Shown here one piece after another: positions 48,968 to 58,116 of a stretch of DNA of 64,000 nt; position 1 is the stretch's first letter; each line of letters begins with the position of its first letter. The translations under genes and the position numbers were made by a program. The notes beneath the pieces were generated by a model. That model made no database searches. It saw only the letters and a program-made list of their open reading frames with translations, and was not told the origin of the DNA. Origin of the DNA: Haemophilus haemolyticus_L (lineage in GTDB: Bacteria; Pseudomonadota; Gammaproteobacteria; Enterobacterales; Pasteurellaceae); NCBI RefSeq assembly GCF_003490595.1, contig NZ_QQGY01000007.1:1-64000 (forward strand), given 5' to 3'.

Positions 48968-49911
48968 AACCATCCTTTTCTTCTAAAATAAATATATGGT
49001 GTCAACGCTGCTGCGATCATTAACCCAATTGCCATTGGATAACCATATTTAAAATGTAATTCAGGCATAAAATCAAAGTTCATACCATAAGTGGATGCAA
49101 CTAATGTTGCAGGAAGGAACATCACAGAAACAACAGAGAAGAATTTCATAATTTTGTTCTGTTCAATATTGATGTAACCCATTGCAGCTTGCATTAAAAA
49201 GTTTACTTTTTGGAACAAGGATTCATTATGCGGCTGTAAAGATTCAATATCTCGTAAGATTTCTCGTGCTTGTTCTAACTGGTTTGTTGGTAAGCGCGTT
49301 TTGCGAACCAAGAAACCTAGTGCGCGTTGAGTATCCATCAAGCACAAACGAACTTTTGAGCTGGTGTCTTCTTGTTCCGTGAGTGTATTTAATGCTTCAT
49401 CAAAAGCTTCATCTTGTTTTCCGTTTAAAATAACGCGACTCAACTCTTCCAAATCTGCATAAACGTTTTCAATCACATCCGCTAATTGCTCAATTTTCGT
49501 TTCAAATAAATCCAATAAAACTTCATAGGAATTACATTCTAACAAACGCTGGCTACGTGAACGCATACGATATAAACGGAATGCTGGTAGCTCGCGATCA
49601 CGCAACGTAAATAAACGACCATCACGAATAGTAAAAGCGACGCTCGCTAAATCAGCATAATTGTCTTCATCTTCGCAATAAAAAAATGAGTGAAGGTGTA
49701 AACCGTCTTCATCTTCAAAGAAACGGGCGGAAGCTTCGATATCTTCCAATTCTAGAAAAGATGCTAAGCTCTGGCCTAAGCCTTCTTGTAGCATTTCACG
49801 TTCTTCGCCTGTCGGCTCAAGTAAATCAAGCCAAATGGCAGTATTGAGATCGGTTTGGTCTTCGTCAATGCGAACCAAGCGGGAATCATTGATAGCAAAC
49901 GCGTTGATCAT
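48964..49911 (-). CDS. corA: Magnesium/cobalt transporter CorA
   Basis: A 315-residue pentameric Mg2+ channel with a long cytoplasmic N-terminal domain and two C-terminal helices carrying the signature YGMNF (in VASTYGMNFDFMPE). The KGWL basic tail is typical. It is the first gene of corA-yggT. Confidence 0.95.
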   Translation of the reverse strand: MINAFAINDSRLVRIDEDQTDLNTAIWLDLLEPTGEEREMLQEGLGQSLASFLELEDIEASARFFEDEDGLHLHSFFYCEDEDNYADLASVAFTIRDGRLFTLRDRELPAFRLYRMRSRSQRLLECNSYEVLLDLFETKIEQLADVIENVYADLEELSRVILNGKQDEAFDEALNTLTEQEDTSSKVRLCLMDTQRALGFLVRKTRLPTNQLEQAREILRDIESLQPHNESLFQKVNFLMQAAMGYINIEQNKIMKFFSVVSVMFLPATLVASTYGMNFDFMPELHFKYGYPMAIGLMIAAALTPYIYFRRKGWL

Positions 49912-49976
49912 TTCATACTCCTTATAGGATTATGAACAGCTAACAGTGAACAAATTAAAGAAGAAACGAAAGTGCG

Positions 49977-50210
49977 GTGAAAAATCGCAAAGTTTTCGTT
50001 AAGAGATGCCGAAACAACGGTAAATTTACCGGCGAACGCGCGCCGATAATAAAAAGGCGGGCGTCTAGAGCGATATTCGGTATCGACTATGACTGTCCAA
50101 AGTGTGTGTCCTTCTCGTTAAAAAATCGGGCGAATGTTACGCTTGAAAGCGGTGTTCGTCAAGTTTTATCAAAAAATGATGACAACATTTCACCCTTCTT
50201 TGAAAACTAA
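49977..50210 (+). CDS. Small basic ORF with one CPKC knuckle, possibly a degraded Mu-type Com protein
   Basis: A 77-residue open frame between corA and yajQ (both minus). It starts with GTG inside an uptake sequence (AGTGCGGTG), so the true start is uncertain. It is Arg/Lys-rich, with RCRNNGKFTGERA and then IDYDCPKCVSFSLKNRA. The second half resembles the IKCPRC half of Mu-like Com zinc-finger proteins; the first Cys pair is reduced to a single Cys. Its central ~90 bases are noticeably richer in G+C than the flanks. It may be a gene relic rather than a working gene. Confidence 0.35.
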   Translation: MKNRKVFVKRCRNNGKFTGERAPIIKRRASRAIFGIDYDCPKCVSFSLKNRANVTLESGVRQVLSKNDDNISPFFEN

Positions 50211-50698
50211 TCTCTAAAATTATTAAATTGGAATGGTTGGCCTAATTCTGCGCCTTTAACAAGTTGAATGACTGCCTGTAAGTCATCGCGTGACTTACCT
50301 GTCACACGCACTTGTTCTCCTTGAATTTGAGTTTGAACTTTGATTTTAGAATCTTTTACTAATTTAGTAATTTTCTTCGCCATCTCTGTTTCAATACCCT
50401 GTTTAAGTTTGATTTCTTTACTGTAAAGTTTACCGTGGTGTTCGCTTTCTGCTGGAATATCTAAAGAACTGTGCTCAATACCACGTTTAATACAAGATCC
50501 AATTAAAATCTCAATTAATTGTTCAAGTTGGAAATCAGATTCTGTGGTGATTTTAATCGTTTCATTTTTTTCATTTAATTCAATTACCGCTTCGACGCCA
50601 CGGAAATCATAACGAGTGCTAAGCACACGGTTGGCATTTTCCACCGCATTACGGACTTCGTGTAAAGTAATTTCAGAAACAATATCAAAAGATGGCAT
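50207..50698 (-). CDS. yajQ: YajQ-family nucleotide-binding protein
   Basis: A 163-residue UPF0234 protein (MPSFDIVSEITLHEVRNAVE; STRYDFRG). Homologues bind nucleotides, including c-di-GMP in Xanthomonas; the role in Haemophilus is unknown. It lies 17 nt downstream of serB on the same strand, so it is probably co-transcribed. Confidence 0.92.
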   Translation of the reverse strand: MPSFDIVSEITLHEVRNAVENANRVLSTRYDFRGVEAVIELNEKNETIKITTESDFQLEQLIEILIGSCIKRGIEHSSLDIPAESEHHGKLYSKEIKLKQGIETEMAKKITKLVKDSKIKVQTQIQGEQVRVTGKSRDDLQAVIQLVKGAELGQPFQFNNFRD

Positions 50699-50715
50699 AG
50701 TCTTCTCCCATTTTA

Positions 50716-51660
50716 TTAAATTCTATCATTGGCACTTAAAAGGCATAAAAGTGCGGTTAAGTCGGCGAAGTTTACCACAATTTGCGCTTGTTGTTGCACT
50801 TTAGGTTTAGCATGGAACGCAACACCTAGCCCCGCCACATTCATCATTGCCAAGTCATTTGCCCCGTCACCAATAGCAATAGAATATTGTGAATCAATAC
50901 CGTATTTCTCTAACAAATGTTGCAATGTTTTAGCTTTGTATTGGGCATCAACCACATCACCTTTAACTAAGCCAGTGAGTTTTCCATCCGCAATATCAAA
51001 TTGATTTGATGCAGCAAAATCAAGCTGTAATAAGGCTTTCAAATAATCCGCAAAATAAGTAAATCCGCCTGAAGCAATTGCGGTTTTCCAACCATATTTT
51101 TGTAAGGTTTGGATAGTTTCGATTAGTCCAGACATTAGCGGTAAATTCTCTCTAACTTGCTGCAAAATGCTTTCTGGTGCACCTTTTAATGTACCCACTC
51201 GACGACGCAAACTTTGCTCGAAATCTAATTCACCTCTCATTGCGCTTTCCGTAATCGCAGAAACAAGTTCGCCAACACCTGCTAGTTTCGCAATTTCATC
51301 AATACACTCAATTTGAATAGCGGTAGAATCCATATCCATCACCAACAATCCTGCTTGAGACAATTTAGGGCTAAAATCTAATTTAGCAATATCCACTTCA
51401 ACATCATGAGCAAAGTTAATGAAGTCAGCAAACCATTGACCTTTCAATAAAACGACAATATTTTGCTCTACCATCCAAACATCAAAAATCTGAAAATTTT
51501 GACCGCACTTTTGTTGAAATTTTTCCAGCTTAGTTATGTCCAACTTTGTGCCGTATAAGATAAAAGGTTCTCCGTTCTGTATAGATTCCTCATTAGCCAA
51601 AAGTGCTGTAGGAAATTGTGGGTATTTTTGTGTAATACTTTCGAAACGTTGAATTTGCAT
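50716..51660 (-). CDS. serB: Phosphoserine phosphatase
   Basis: The final step of serine synthesis. A 314-residue HAD phosphatase with nucleophile motif MDMDSTAIQIE, motif II IASGGFTYFADYL and motif III AIGDGANDLAMMNVAG. Divergent from the ytjB-like gene, as in E. coli. Confidence 0.95.
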   Translation of the reverse strand: MQIQRFESITQKYPQFPTALLANEESIQNGEPFILYGTKLDITKLEKFQQKCGQNFQIFDVWMVEQNIVVLLKGQWFADFINFAHDVEVDIAKLDFSPKLSQAGLLVMDMDSTAIQIECIDEIAKLAGVGELVSAITESAMRGELDFEQSLRRRVGTLKGAPESILQQVRENLPLMSGLIETIQTLQKYGWKTAIASGGFTYFADYLKALLQLDFAASNQFDIADGKLTGLVKGDVVDAQYKAKTLQHLLEKYGIDSQYSIAIGDGANDLAMMNVAGLGVAFHAKPKVQQQAQIVVNFADLTALLCLLSANDRI

Positions 51661-51716
51661 AAAAATCCTGTAAATTGTGGCGATTGAAAAGATTTTAACC
51701 GATGTGAGTTGAAAAA

Positions 51717-52355
51717 GTGCAAATAATTAAAGAAAAACTAATCAAATCAACCATGCTTGCAACGATTATTCTGCTAAGCCTAACTGCACTTGGCGTTATC
51801 TTATTTGGTGTGAAGCAATTTAAGCTGAGTTCACAATTTGCTAGCGTAAACCAAGTGGCGAACATCTCACATATTTTGGTTCGTCAACAAGCCAATTTAT
51901 TTTCAGTTTTACTTACAAACAATGCAAAAACAGAGCAATTAACGGACAATCTTGATCAAATAGTCAAAGAAGACTTTATTTTAGATGCGAGCTTATATGA
52001 TGGCGAAGGAAAATTACTGGCTCAAAGTCGCGAAATACACAGTTCACCCGATGCAAAAAATCAACAAATTGTAGAGCCACTTTACGCTCAAAGCGGCATT
52101 AAAGGATTTTTACGCGTCACCATTGATGCCCAATATACGCAATCTAACCAATCAAAAATTAATCAAATTTTTCACCAATTATATGGTGAGCTTATTATTG
52201 TATTTTTACTTGGTGCGGTGATGGCAAGCTCTATTCATTATTTTTTAAGTCACTATCGACGGACTTATCGCAAACCCAAAGAGAAAAAAAGTGCGGTGAA
52301 TTTGAAAGTAAAATCGAGTAGCACGCGTTTTCACCAGCGTCGCCGTAGAATTTGA
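51717..52355 (+). CDS. YtjB/Smp-family membrane protein
   Basis: A 212-residue inner-membrane protein with an N-terminal helix (~12-32), a periplasmic domain (~35-155), a second helix (YGELIIVFLLGAVMASSIHY) and a very basic cytoplasmic tail ending RRRRI. The family is found divergent from serB; its function is not known to me. The start is GTG 51717 inside an AAAGTGC string. Confidence 0.8.
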   Translation: MQIIKEKLIKSTMLATIILLSLTALGVILFGVKQFKLSSQFASVNQVANISHILVRQQANLFSVLLTNNAKTEQLTDNLDQIVKEDFILDASLYDGEGKLLAQSREIHSSPDAKNQQIVEPLYAQSGIKGFLRVTIDAQYTQSNQSKINQIFHQLYGELIIVFLLGAVMASSIHYFLSHYRRTYRKPKEKKSAVNLKVKSSSTRFHQRRRRI

Positions 52356-52466
52356 TTATTGTCACAAACTATTAAATTGAGTGCGGATTTTTGCTAAATT
52401 TCCTTCAGAAATAAGGTAGAATGCGCAAGACTATTTTTTCAAAGCGAATTATAACAGGAGAACAAA

Positions 52467-54464
52467 ATGGCAACTCGTAGACAATTAGCCAATGCAATTC
52501 GTTTCTTATCAATGGATGCTGTGCAAAAAGCTAAATCTGGTCACCCTGGTGCACCGATGGGGATGGCGGATATCGCTGAAGTATTATGGCGCGACTTTTT
52601 AAAACACAATCCAACCAATCCTAAATGGGCTGACCGAGATCGTTTTGTACTTTCTAACGGCCATGGTTCTATGTTGATTTATAGCCTTTTGCATTTAACT
52701 GGCTATGATCTTTCTATCGAAGATTTAAAACAATTCCGTCAATTACATTCTAAAACCCCAGGCCACCCAGAATATGGTTATGCACCTGGTGTTGAAACCA
52801 CAACGGGTCCATTAGGTCAAGGTATCACTAATGCAGTAGGGATGGCGATTGCTGAGAAAACCTTAGCAGGCCAATTTAACCGTGAAGGCCATGAAATTGT
52901 CGATCACCACACTTATGTGTTCTTAGGCGATGGCTGTTTAATGGAAGGGATTTCTCACGAGGCTTGCTCTTTAGCGGGAACATTAGGTCTTGGCAAATTA
53001 ATCGCATTCTACGATGACAATAACATTTCTATTGATGGTCATGTAGATGGTTGGTTCAGTGATGATACCGCTACACGCTTTGAAGCTTATGGCTGGCAAG
53101 TAATCCGTAATGTAGATGGCCACGATGCAGAACAAATTCGTCAGGCTGTTGTACTTGCACAATCAGAAAAAGAAAAACCAACTTTAATTATTTGTAAAAC
53201 AATCATTGGTTTTGGCTCACCAAACAAATCTGCATCACATGATTGTCACGGTGCACCATTAGGCGATGAAGAAATCGCGTTAACTCGTAAAGCACTGGAC
53301 TGGGAATATGCTCCATTTGAAATTCCAGCTGAGTACTATGCTGAATGGTCAGCGAAAGAAAAAGGCGCAGCAGCAGAAAAATCTTGGGAAGAAAAATTTG
53401 CCGCTTATGCAAAAGCCTATCCTGAATTAGCAGCAGAATTGAAACGTCGTGTTTCTGGCGAATTACCAACAAACTGGGCGGCAGAATCTAAAGCGTTCAT
53501 CGAAAAATTACAAGCAAATCCAGCGAGTATTGCAAGCCGTAAAGCATCACAAAATGCAATCGAAGCTTATGCTCACGTATTACCTGAATTCTTAGGTGGT
53601 TCAGCAGACTTAGCAAGCTCTAATTTAACGTTATGGAGTGGGTCTAAACCAATTCGTGCACATGAAAACGTAGGCGGTAACTACATCAACTACGGTGTTC
53701 GTGAATTTGGTATGTCTGCCATTATGAACGGTATTGCCTTGCACGGCGGTTTCATTCCTTACGGCGCAACCTTCTTAATGTTCTACGAATATGCACACAA
53801 TGCGGTGCGTATGGCTTCATTAATGAAACAACGCTCATTATTCGTTTATACTCACGACTCTATTGGTTTAGGCGAAGATGGCCCAACTCATCAACCTGTG
53901 GAACAAACTGCATCACTACGCTTAATTCCAAATCTTGAAACATGGCGTCCATGTGATCAAGTGGAATCAGCTATTGCATGGCAACAAGCAGTTGAACGTC
54001 AAGATGGCCCAAGTGCGTTGATCTTTACCCGTCAAAACTTAGCACAAATGGACCGCACTTCTGCACAATTAGATGCAGTTAAACGTGGTGCTTATGTGTT
54101 AAAAGACTGCGAAGGTACACCAGAATTAATTTTCATTGCGACAGGTTCTGAAGTGGAATTAGCAGTGAAAGCAGCAGATGTATTGAGTGCTGAAGGTAAA
54201 AAAGTACGTGTTGTTTCTATGCCAAGCACTAACCGTTTCGATAAACAAGATGCAGCTTACCGTGAAAGCGTATTACCTGCAGCTGTAACCAAACGTGTTG
54301 CAATTGAAGCGGGTATTGCAGACTTCTGGTATAAATACGTAGGCTTTGATGGTCGCGTAGTAGGCATGAATAGTTTCGGTGAATCTGCACCAGCGGATCA
54401 ATTATTCAAACTCTTTGGTTTCACTGTTGAAAACGTGGTAGCGAAAGCGAAAGAAATTCTTTAA
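52467..54464 (+). CDS. tkt: Transketolase
   Basis: A thiamine-diphosphate enzyme of the pentose-phosphate pathway, 665 aa. AKSGHPGAPMGMADIAEVLW, the ThDP motif GDGCLMEGISHEACSLAG and the PYR domain GLGEDGPTHQPVEQTA are present. Shine-Dalgarno CAGGAG is upstream. It lies just before the lipoprotein operon. Its cofactor links it to the thiamine transporter operon at 57-61 kb. Confidence 0.97.
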   Translation: MATRRQLANAIRFLSMDAVQKAKSGHPGAPMGMADIAEVLWRDFLKHNPTNPKWADRDRFVLSNGHGSMLIYSLLHLTGYDLSIEDLKQFRQLHSKTPGHPEYGYAPGVETTTGPLGQGITNAVGMAIAEKTLAGQFNREGHEIVDHHTYVFLGDGCLMEGISHEACSLAGTLGLGKLIAFYDDNNISIDGHVDGWFSDDTATRFEAYGWQVIRNVDGHDAEQIRQAVVLAQSEKEKPTLIICKTIIGFGSPNKSASHDCHGAPLGDEEIALTRKALDWEYAPFEIPAEYYAEWSAKEKGAAAEKSWEEKFAAYAKAYPELAAELKRRVSGELPTNWAAESKAFIEKLQANPASIASRKASQNAIEAYAHVLPEFLGGSADLASSNLTLWSGSKPIRAHENVGGNYINYGVREFGMSAIMNGIALHGGFIPYGATFLMFYEYAHNAVRMASLMKQRSLFVYTHDSIGLGEDGPTHQPVEQTASLRLIPNLETWRPCDQVESAIAWQQAVERQDGPSALIFTRQNLAQMDRTSAQLDAVKRGAYVLKDCEGTPELIFIATGSEVELAVKAADVLSAEGKKVRVVSMPSTNRFDKQDAAYRESVLPAAVTKRVAIEAGIADFWYKYVGFDGRVVGMNSFGESAPADQLFKLFGFTVENVVAKAKEIL

Positions 54465-54470
54465 AATGGA

Positions 54471-54500
54471 AGCTCCTTGATAACTCAAGGAGCTTTTTTA
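54471..54500 (+). terminator. Terminator after tkt
   Basis: Stem AGCTCCTTGA/TCAAGGAGCT with a 4-nt loop and a T run. Confidence 0.9.
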
Positions 54501-54526
54501 TCACTTTATATTATAAGGATTCTGCA

Positions 54527-55195
54527 ATGAAAAAACTCTATCCAATCTTATTATCTGTCAGCGTTTTAGCTTTATCTGGTTGTGCAACCGAGGGTTCTCG
54601 TACTGTTGAAGTTCAAAAAGTAACGAGCTATAACACCGCGTATAATGGTGTGAAAGCCCCTATTTCTGTGGGTAAATTTGATAATCGTTCAAGCTATAAC
54701 AATGGCGCATTCTCTGACGGCGTGGATCAATTAGGTAATCAAGCCAAAACCATTTTAGTATCTCACTTACAACAATCAGGTCGTTTTAGTGTGTTGGATC
54801 GCACCAATATGTCAGAATCGGCGACAGAAGCAAAAATCAAAGGTCAAAAACAAAAATTAAAAGGCGCGAATTATGTGGTGACTGGCGATGTGACTGAATT
54901 TGGTCGTAAAACAGTAGGCGATCAGCAATTATTTGGTATTTTAGGTCGCGGCAAACAACAAGTGGCTTATGCAAAAGTAACATTGAATGTGGTGAATACT
55001 CAAACTTCAGAAGTGGTTTATTCTGTTCAAGGTGCTGGTGAATATAATCTTTCAAACCGTGAAGTGTTAGGTTTTGGTGGCACCGCAGGTTATGATTCAA
55101 CTCTTAATGGTAAAGTATTAGATTTAGCCATTCGTGAAGCCGTAAATAACCTTGTTTCTGGTATTGAATCAGGTCAATGGAAGCCTTCAAATTAA
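54527..55195 (+). CDS. CsgG-family outer-membrane lipoprotein
   Basis: A 222-residue lipoprotein (lipobox LSG|C). The CsgG/HfaB domain is evident from ISVGKFDNRS, the VSHLQQSGRFSVLDRTN helix and LKGANYVVTGDVTEFGRKT. CsgG itself forms the curli secretion pore, but no curli subunits are present here. It is the first of three consecutive lipoprotein genes. Confidence 0.85.
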   Translation: MKKLYPILLSVSVLALSGCATEGSRTVEVQKVTSYNTAYNGVKAPISVGKFDNRSSYNNGAFSDGVDQLGNQAKTILVSHLQQSGRFSVLDRTNMSESATEAKIKGQKQKLKGANYVVTGDVTEFGRKTVGDQQLFGILGRGKQQVAYAKVTLNVVNTQTSEVVYSVQGAGEYNLSNREVLGFGGTAGYDSTLNGKVLDLAIREAVNNLVSGIESGQWKPSN

Positions 55196-55205
55196 GGATT
55201 TTATT

Positions 55206-55616
55206 ATGAATAAACTAAAACTTTTTATTTGTTTATCCGCTGTTGCTGTGGTGACTGCCTGTTCATCAGGCAGTAAACCAAATACATTGTATACTTGGAA
55301 TGGAGATACCTATCCAACTTCCGTATACCAATATCTAACTCAAGACGGCGATCCACAAGAACAGCTTCAAAAATTAGAAGAAATTGCTCAACTTGATAGC
55401 GGTAAAAAAGTACCACCTGGTCTGTATGCGCAGATTGGTCTTTTATATGGTCAATTAGGCAACGCTGGTAAAATGGCAGAAGCCTATCAAAAAGAAATGA
55501 CTTTATTTCCTGAATCAACTCAATATATTAACTTCTTGTTAAATAAAGGAAAAAAAGTGGATGCGAGCACAGAAAGCACTGGAAGTAAAAAAGTGAAAAA
55601 AGGAGCGAAAAAATGA
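55206..55616 (+). CDS. DUF4810-family lipoprotein
   Basis: A 136-residue lipoprotein (lipobox VTA|C). The body reads YTWNGDTYPTSVYQYLTQDG, and then a TPR-like helical pair (PPGLYAQIGLLYGQLGNAGK; AEAYQKEMTLFPEST) with a basic tail. ATG at 55206 follows AAGGA; the open frame upstream lies inside the preceding gene. The stop overlaps the next ATG. Confidence 0.82.
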   Translation: MNKLKLFICLSAVAVVTACSSGSKPNTLYTWNGDTYPTSVYQYLTQDGDPQEQLQKLEEIAQLDSGKKVPPGLYAQIGLLYGQLGNAGKMAEAYQKEMTLFPESTQYINFLLNKGKKVDASTESTGSKKVKKGAKK

Positions 55617-56290
55617 AAAAAATCTCTCTCTATTTGGTAATGGCTTGTACACTTTTGCTTTCTGCCTGTTCAACAATGAAGCCAACGCCTTATGACTATA
55701 CGAACTATCAAGAAAGTAAACCGCATTCTATCTTGGTATTACTTCCTACGGATACAACGAATGATGTTAAAGGTTCTCCTGCTGTATTGGCACATACAAT
55801 TTCTCCACTGGCGGAAGAAGGGTATTATGTTTTCCCTCCTGCGCTTGTGTATGAAACTTTTAAACACAATGGTTTAACACAGGCTCAAGAAATCCATAAT
55901 GTAAATCCACAAAAATTACGCGATATTTTTGGGGCTGATGCAGTTCTTTACATTAATGTAGATGATTACGGTGTGAATTATCAAGTATTTGATAGTGTTA
56001 CTAAAGTAAGAGTAAGTGGCAAGCTTGTTGATTTACGTAGTGGTAAAACCTTATGGGAAGGTAAAGGCTACGCAGACGATGCAGATCGCAATAACAACGG
56101 TAATGCCATCGTAATGCTAATTACTGCTGTAGTAAAACAAATTGCGAACAATGTATCCGATAAAGGGTACAAGGTTGCTGCGTGGGCAACAGGAAATATG
56201 CTTAATGGACCTTGCAATGGTTGTTTGCTTTATGGTCCGAGACATCCATTGTATGGACAAGATCCACAATTACAGCCTCAACAAAAATAA
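55613..56290 (+). CDS. DUF799 (GNA1162-like) lipoprotein
   Basis: A 225-residue lipoprotein (lipobox LSA|C) of the DUF799 group, to which the meningococcal antigen GNA1162 belongs. Core segments HSILVLLPTDTTNDVKGSPA, FGADAVLYINVDDYGV and LVDLRSGKTLWEGKG. A C-terminal Cys pair (GPCNGCL) stands out. It overlaps the preceding gene by 4 nt. The same trio occurs in Neisseria, so the three probably form one outer-membrane complex (inference). Confidence 0.83.
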   Translation: MKKISLYLVMACTLLLSACSTMKPTPYDYTNYQESKPHSILVLLPTDTTNDVKGSPAVLAHTISPLAEEGYYVFPPALVYETFKHNGLTQAQEIHNVNPQKLRDIFGADAVLYINVDDYGVNYQVFDSVTKVRVSGKLVDLRSGKTLWEGKGYADDADRNNNGNAIVMLITAVVKQIANNVSDKGYKVAAWATGNMLNGPCNGCLLYGPRHPLYGQDPQLQPQQK

Positions 56291-56301
56291 AAAAGTTAGG
56301 G

Positions 56302-56320
56302 GCTAATCTACATCAACCCC
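56302..56320. repeat. Solo IS1016-like end
   Basis: GCTAATCTACATCAACCCC differs at one base from the right end of the IS1016-like relic at 48371-48389. No transposase sequence remains beside it. Confidence 0.5.
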
Positions 56321-56330
56321 TTAAATAATT

Positions 56331-56359
56331 AGCTTCTTGATATTCAAGAAGCTTTTTTA
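56331..56359. terminator. Bidirectional terminator between the lipoprotein operon and bioB
   Basis: Stem AGCTTCTTGA/TCAAGAAGCT with a 3-nt loop and a T run; the bioB stop lies in the stem. Confidence 0.88.
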
Positions 56360-57348
56360 TTTTCTGCATTTTCTGGCTCTAAATCTAATTTTGCCATTAA
56401 TAATTGATCGCCATCTTCTTCTGGATTGCCCGTGACAAGTAATTTATCGCCATAGAAAATTGAATTTGCACCCGCCATAAAACACATCGCTTGCATTTCT
56501 TCACTCATACCACTACGTCCTGCAGAAAGGCGCACATAGCTTTTTGGCATGGTAATACGTGCAACGGCAATCGTTCGCACAAATTCTGTCCAATCTAATT
56601 CTTCCGCATCGGCTAACGGCGTACCTTCAACCTTAACGAGTTGATTAATCGGCACTGATTCAGGTTGCGGATCAAGATTTGCAAGGCTCGCGATTAATCC
56701 AGCCCGTTCTTTGCGGGTTTCATTCATCCCCACAATGCCGCCGCAACACACTTTTAACCCAGCTTTGCGCACTTTTCCTAACGTGCTAAGGCGATCATCA
56801 AAACGTCGAGTACCAATCACTTCTGCGTAATGTTCTGGTGCGGTATCAAGATTATGATTGTAATAATCTAATCCGGCTTCTTTTAAATCTTCTGCCATAC
56901 CGTCTTGCAATAAACCAAAAGTACCGCAAGTTTCTAAACCGAGCGATTTCACTGCTTTAATAATTTCTGTGACTTTCTCAATATCTTTTGGCTTAGGGCC
57001 TCGCCAAGCTGCGCCCATACAAAAACGCCCTGCTCCACGCGCTTTCGCAATTTTTGCTTTCGCGACGATCTCATCAACATCTAATAACTGCTGATTTTGT
57101 ACGCCAGTATGATAACGGGCTGATTGAGGACAATAACCACAATCTTCTGGGCATCCTCCCGTCTTGATAGACATTAACGTGGATAACTGAATCGCTCGAG
57201 GATTAAAATGCTTGCGATGAACTTGAGCAGCTCGGTAAACTAATTCCAAAAATGGCGTTTCAAATAACGCCTCTACTTTGCAAACAGACCAATATTCAAC
57301 GCTTGGATGTGGTGTAATGGAGTTAATTTGTAGTTTTTCAGTTAACAT
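56344..57348 (-). CDS. bioB: Biotin synthase
   Basis: A radical-SAM enzyme that inserts sulfur into dethiobiotin, 334 aa. Cluster motif CPEDCGYCPQSARY, with RFCMGAAWRGPK and NHNLDTAPEHY. A paired uptake-sequence hairpin lies between it and thiQ (57361-57387). Confidence 0.96.
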   Translation of the reverse strand: MLTEKLQINSITPHPSVEYWSVCKVEALFETPFLELVYRAAQVHRKHFNPRAIQLSTLMSIKTGGCPEDCGYCPQSARYHTGVQNQQLLDVDEIVAKAKIAKARGAGRFCMGAAWRGPKPKDIEKVTEIIKAVKSLGLETCGTFGLLQDGMAEDLKEAGLDYYNHNLDTAPEHYAEVIGTRRFDDRLSTLGKVRKAGLKVCCGGIVGMNETRKERAGLIASLANLDPQPESVPINQLVKVEGTPLADAEELDWTEFVRTIAVARITMPKSYVRLSAGRSGMSEEMQAMCFMAGANSIFYGDKLLVTGNPEEDGDQLLMAKLDLEPENAENKKAS

Positions 57349-57360
57349 ATTTTTCCTTTG

Positions 57361-57387
57361 AAAGTGCGGTGAATAATCACCGCATTT
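57361..57387 (-). terminator. Paired uptake-sequence hairpin between thiQ and bioB
   Basis: Arms AAGTGCGGTGA and TCACCGCATTTTT with a 4-nt loop. It could end thiBPQ transcription. Confidence 0.75.
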
Positions 57388-57468
57388 TTGTATCTTATCT
57401 TTATTCAGTTTATAGGATGGTATCGATAGCCAGTGAATAGATTCATCAGTTATAAAATCTATGTAATT

Positions 57469-58116
57469 TTACGTCTCTTTTTGCAATTGACTTATCTGAC
57501 CATTTTCCACCAACAATACTCGATCTATCGTACCAACTAATTCTGATGGTTGGTGAGTAACAAGTAACAAGGTCAGATGTTTCTCATCACAAAGTTTGGC
57601 AATTAAAGCAAGCATTTCTACACGAAGTTTCTGATCTAATGCGGAAAAAGGCTCATCTAATAACAAGATAGGTTTATCTCGCAACAAACAACGCGCCAAT
57701 GCCACTCGTTGTTTTTGCCCCCCTGAAAGAGAATTCGGTAAACGTTGCAAATAATCGCCCAATCCTACAGAACAAGCGACCTGTTCAATTTTTTCCTGTT
57801 CAAGTGCGGTTAATTTTAAAGAGGGTTTTAAACCTAACGCAAGATTTTGCTGTACGGTTAAATGAGGAAATAAATTATTTTCTTGAAATAGCATAGAAAC
57901 AGGGCGCTCGTAAGGCGCACTACGAGTATGATTTTTATCGTTTAACCAAATTTCTCCTTGATAAGGAAATTCAAATCCAGCGATTAAATTCAATAAGGTA
58001 CTTTTTCCCGCCCCACTTTCGCCAATAATTGCGACACGCTCGCCACCATTTACGTTCAAATTAAAGCACATCGGTAAGGTTTTATCGTTCAAAATCACAT
58101 TATTTAGATAAATCAT
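57469..58116 (-). CDS. thiQ: Thiamine ABC transporter, ATP-binding protein ThiQ
   Basis: The 215-residue ATPase of the ThiBPQ importer. Walker A GESGAGKS, signature LSGGQKQR, Walker B PILLLDEPFSALD. ATG at 58116 (MIYLNNVIL) overlaps the thiP stop; the frame is open 14 codons further upstream inside thiP. Shorter than most ABC ATPases, as is usual for ThiQ. Confidence 0.93.
   Translation of the reverse strand: MIYLNNVILNDKTLPMCFNLNVNGGERVAIIGESGAGKSTLLNLIAGFEFPYQGEIWLNDKNHTRSAPYERPVSMLFQENNLFPHLTVQQNLALGLKPSLKLTALEQEKIEQVACSVGLGDYLQRLPNSLSGGQKQRVALARCLLRDKPILLLDEPFSALDQKLRVEMLALIAKLCDEKHLTLLLVTHQPSELVGTIDRVLLVENGQISQLQKET

Noticed and set aside
54527..55195. CsgG-like protein as evidence of a curli system
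   Set aside because: No curli subunit, nucleator or CsgE/F gene is nearby; the partners are DUF4810 and DUF799 lipoproteins.
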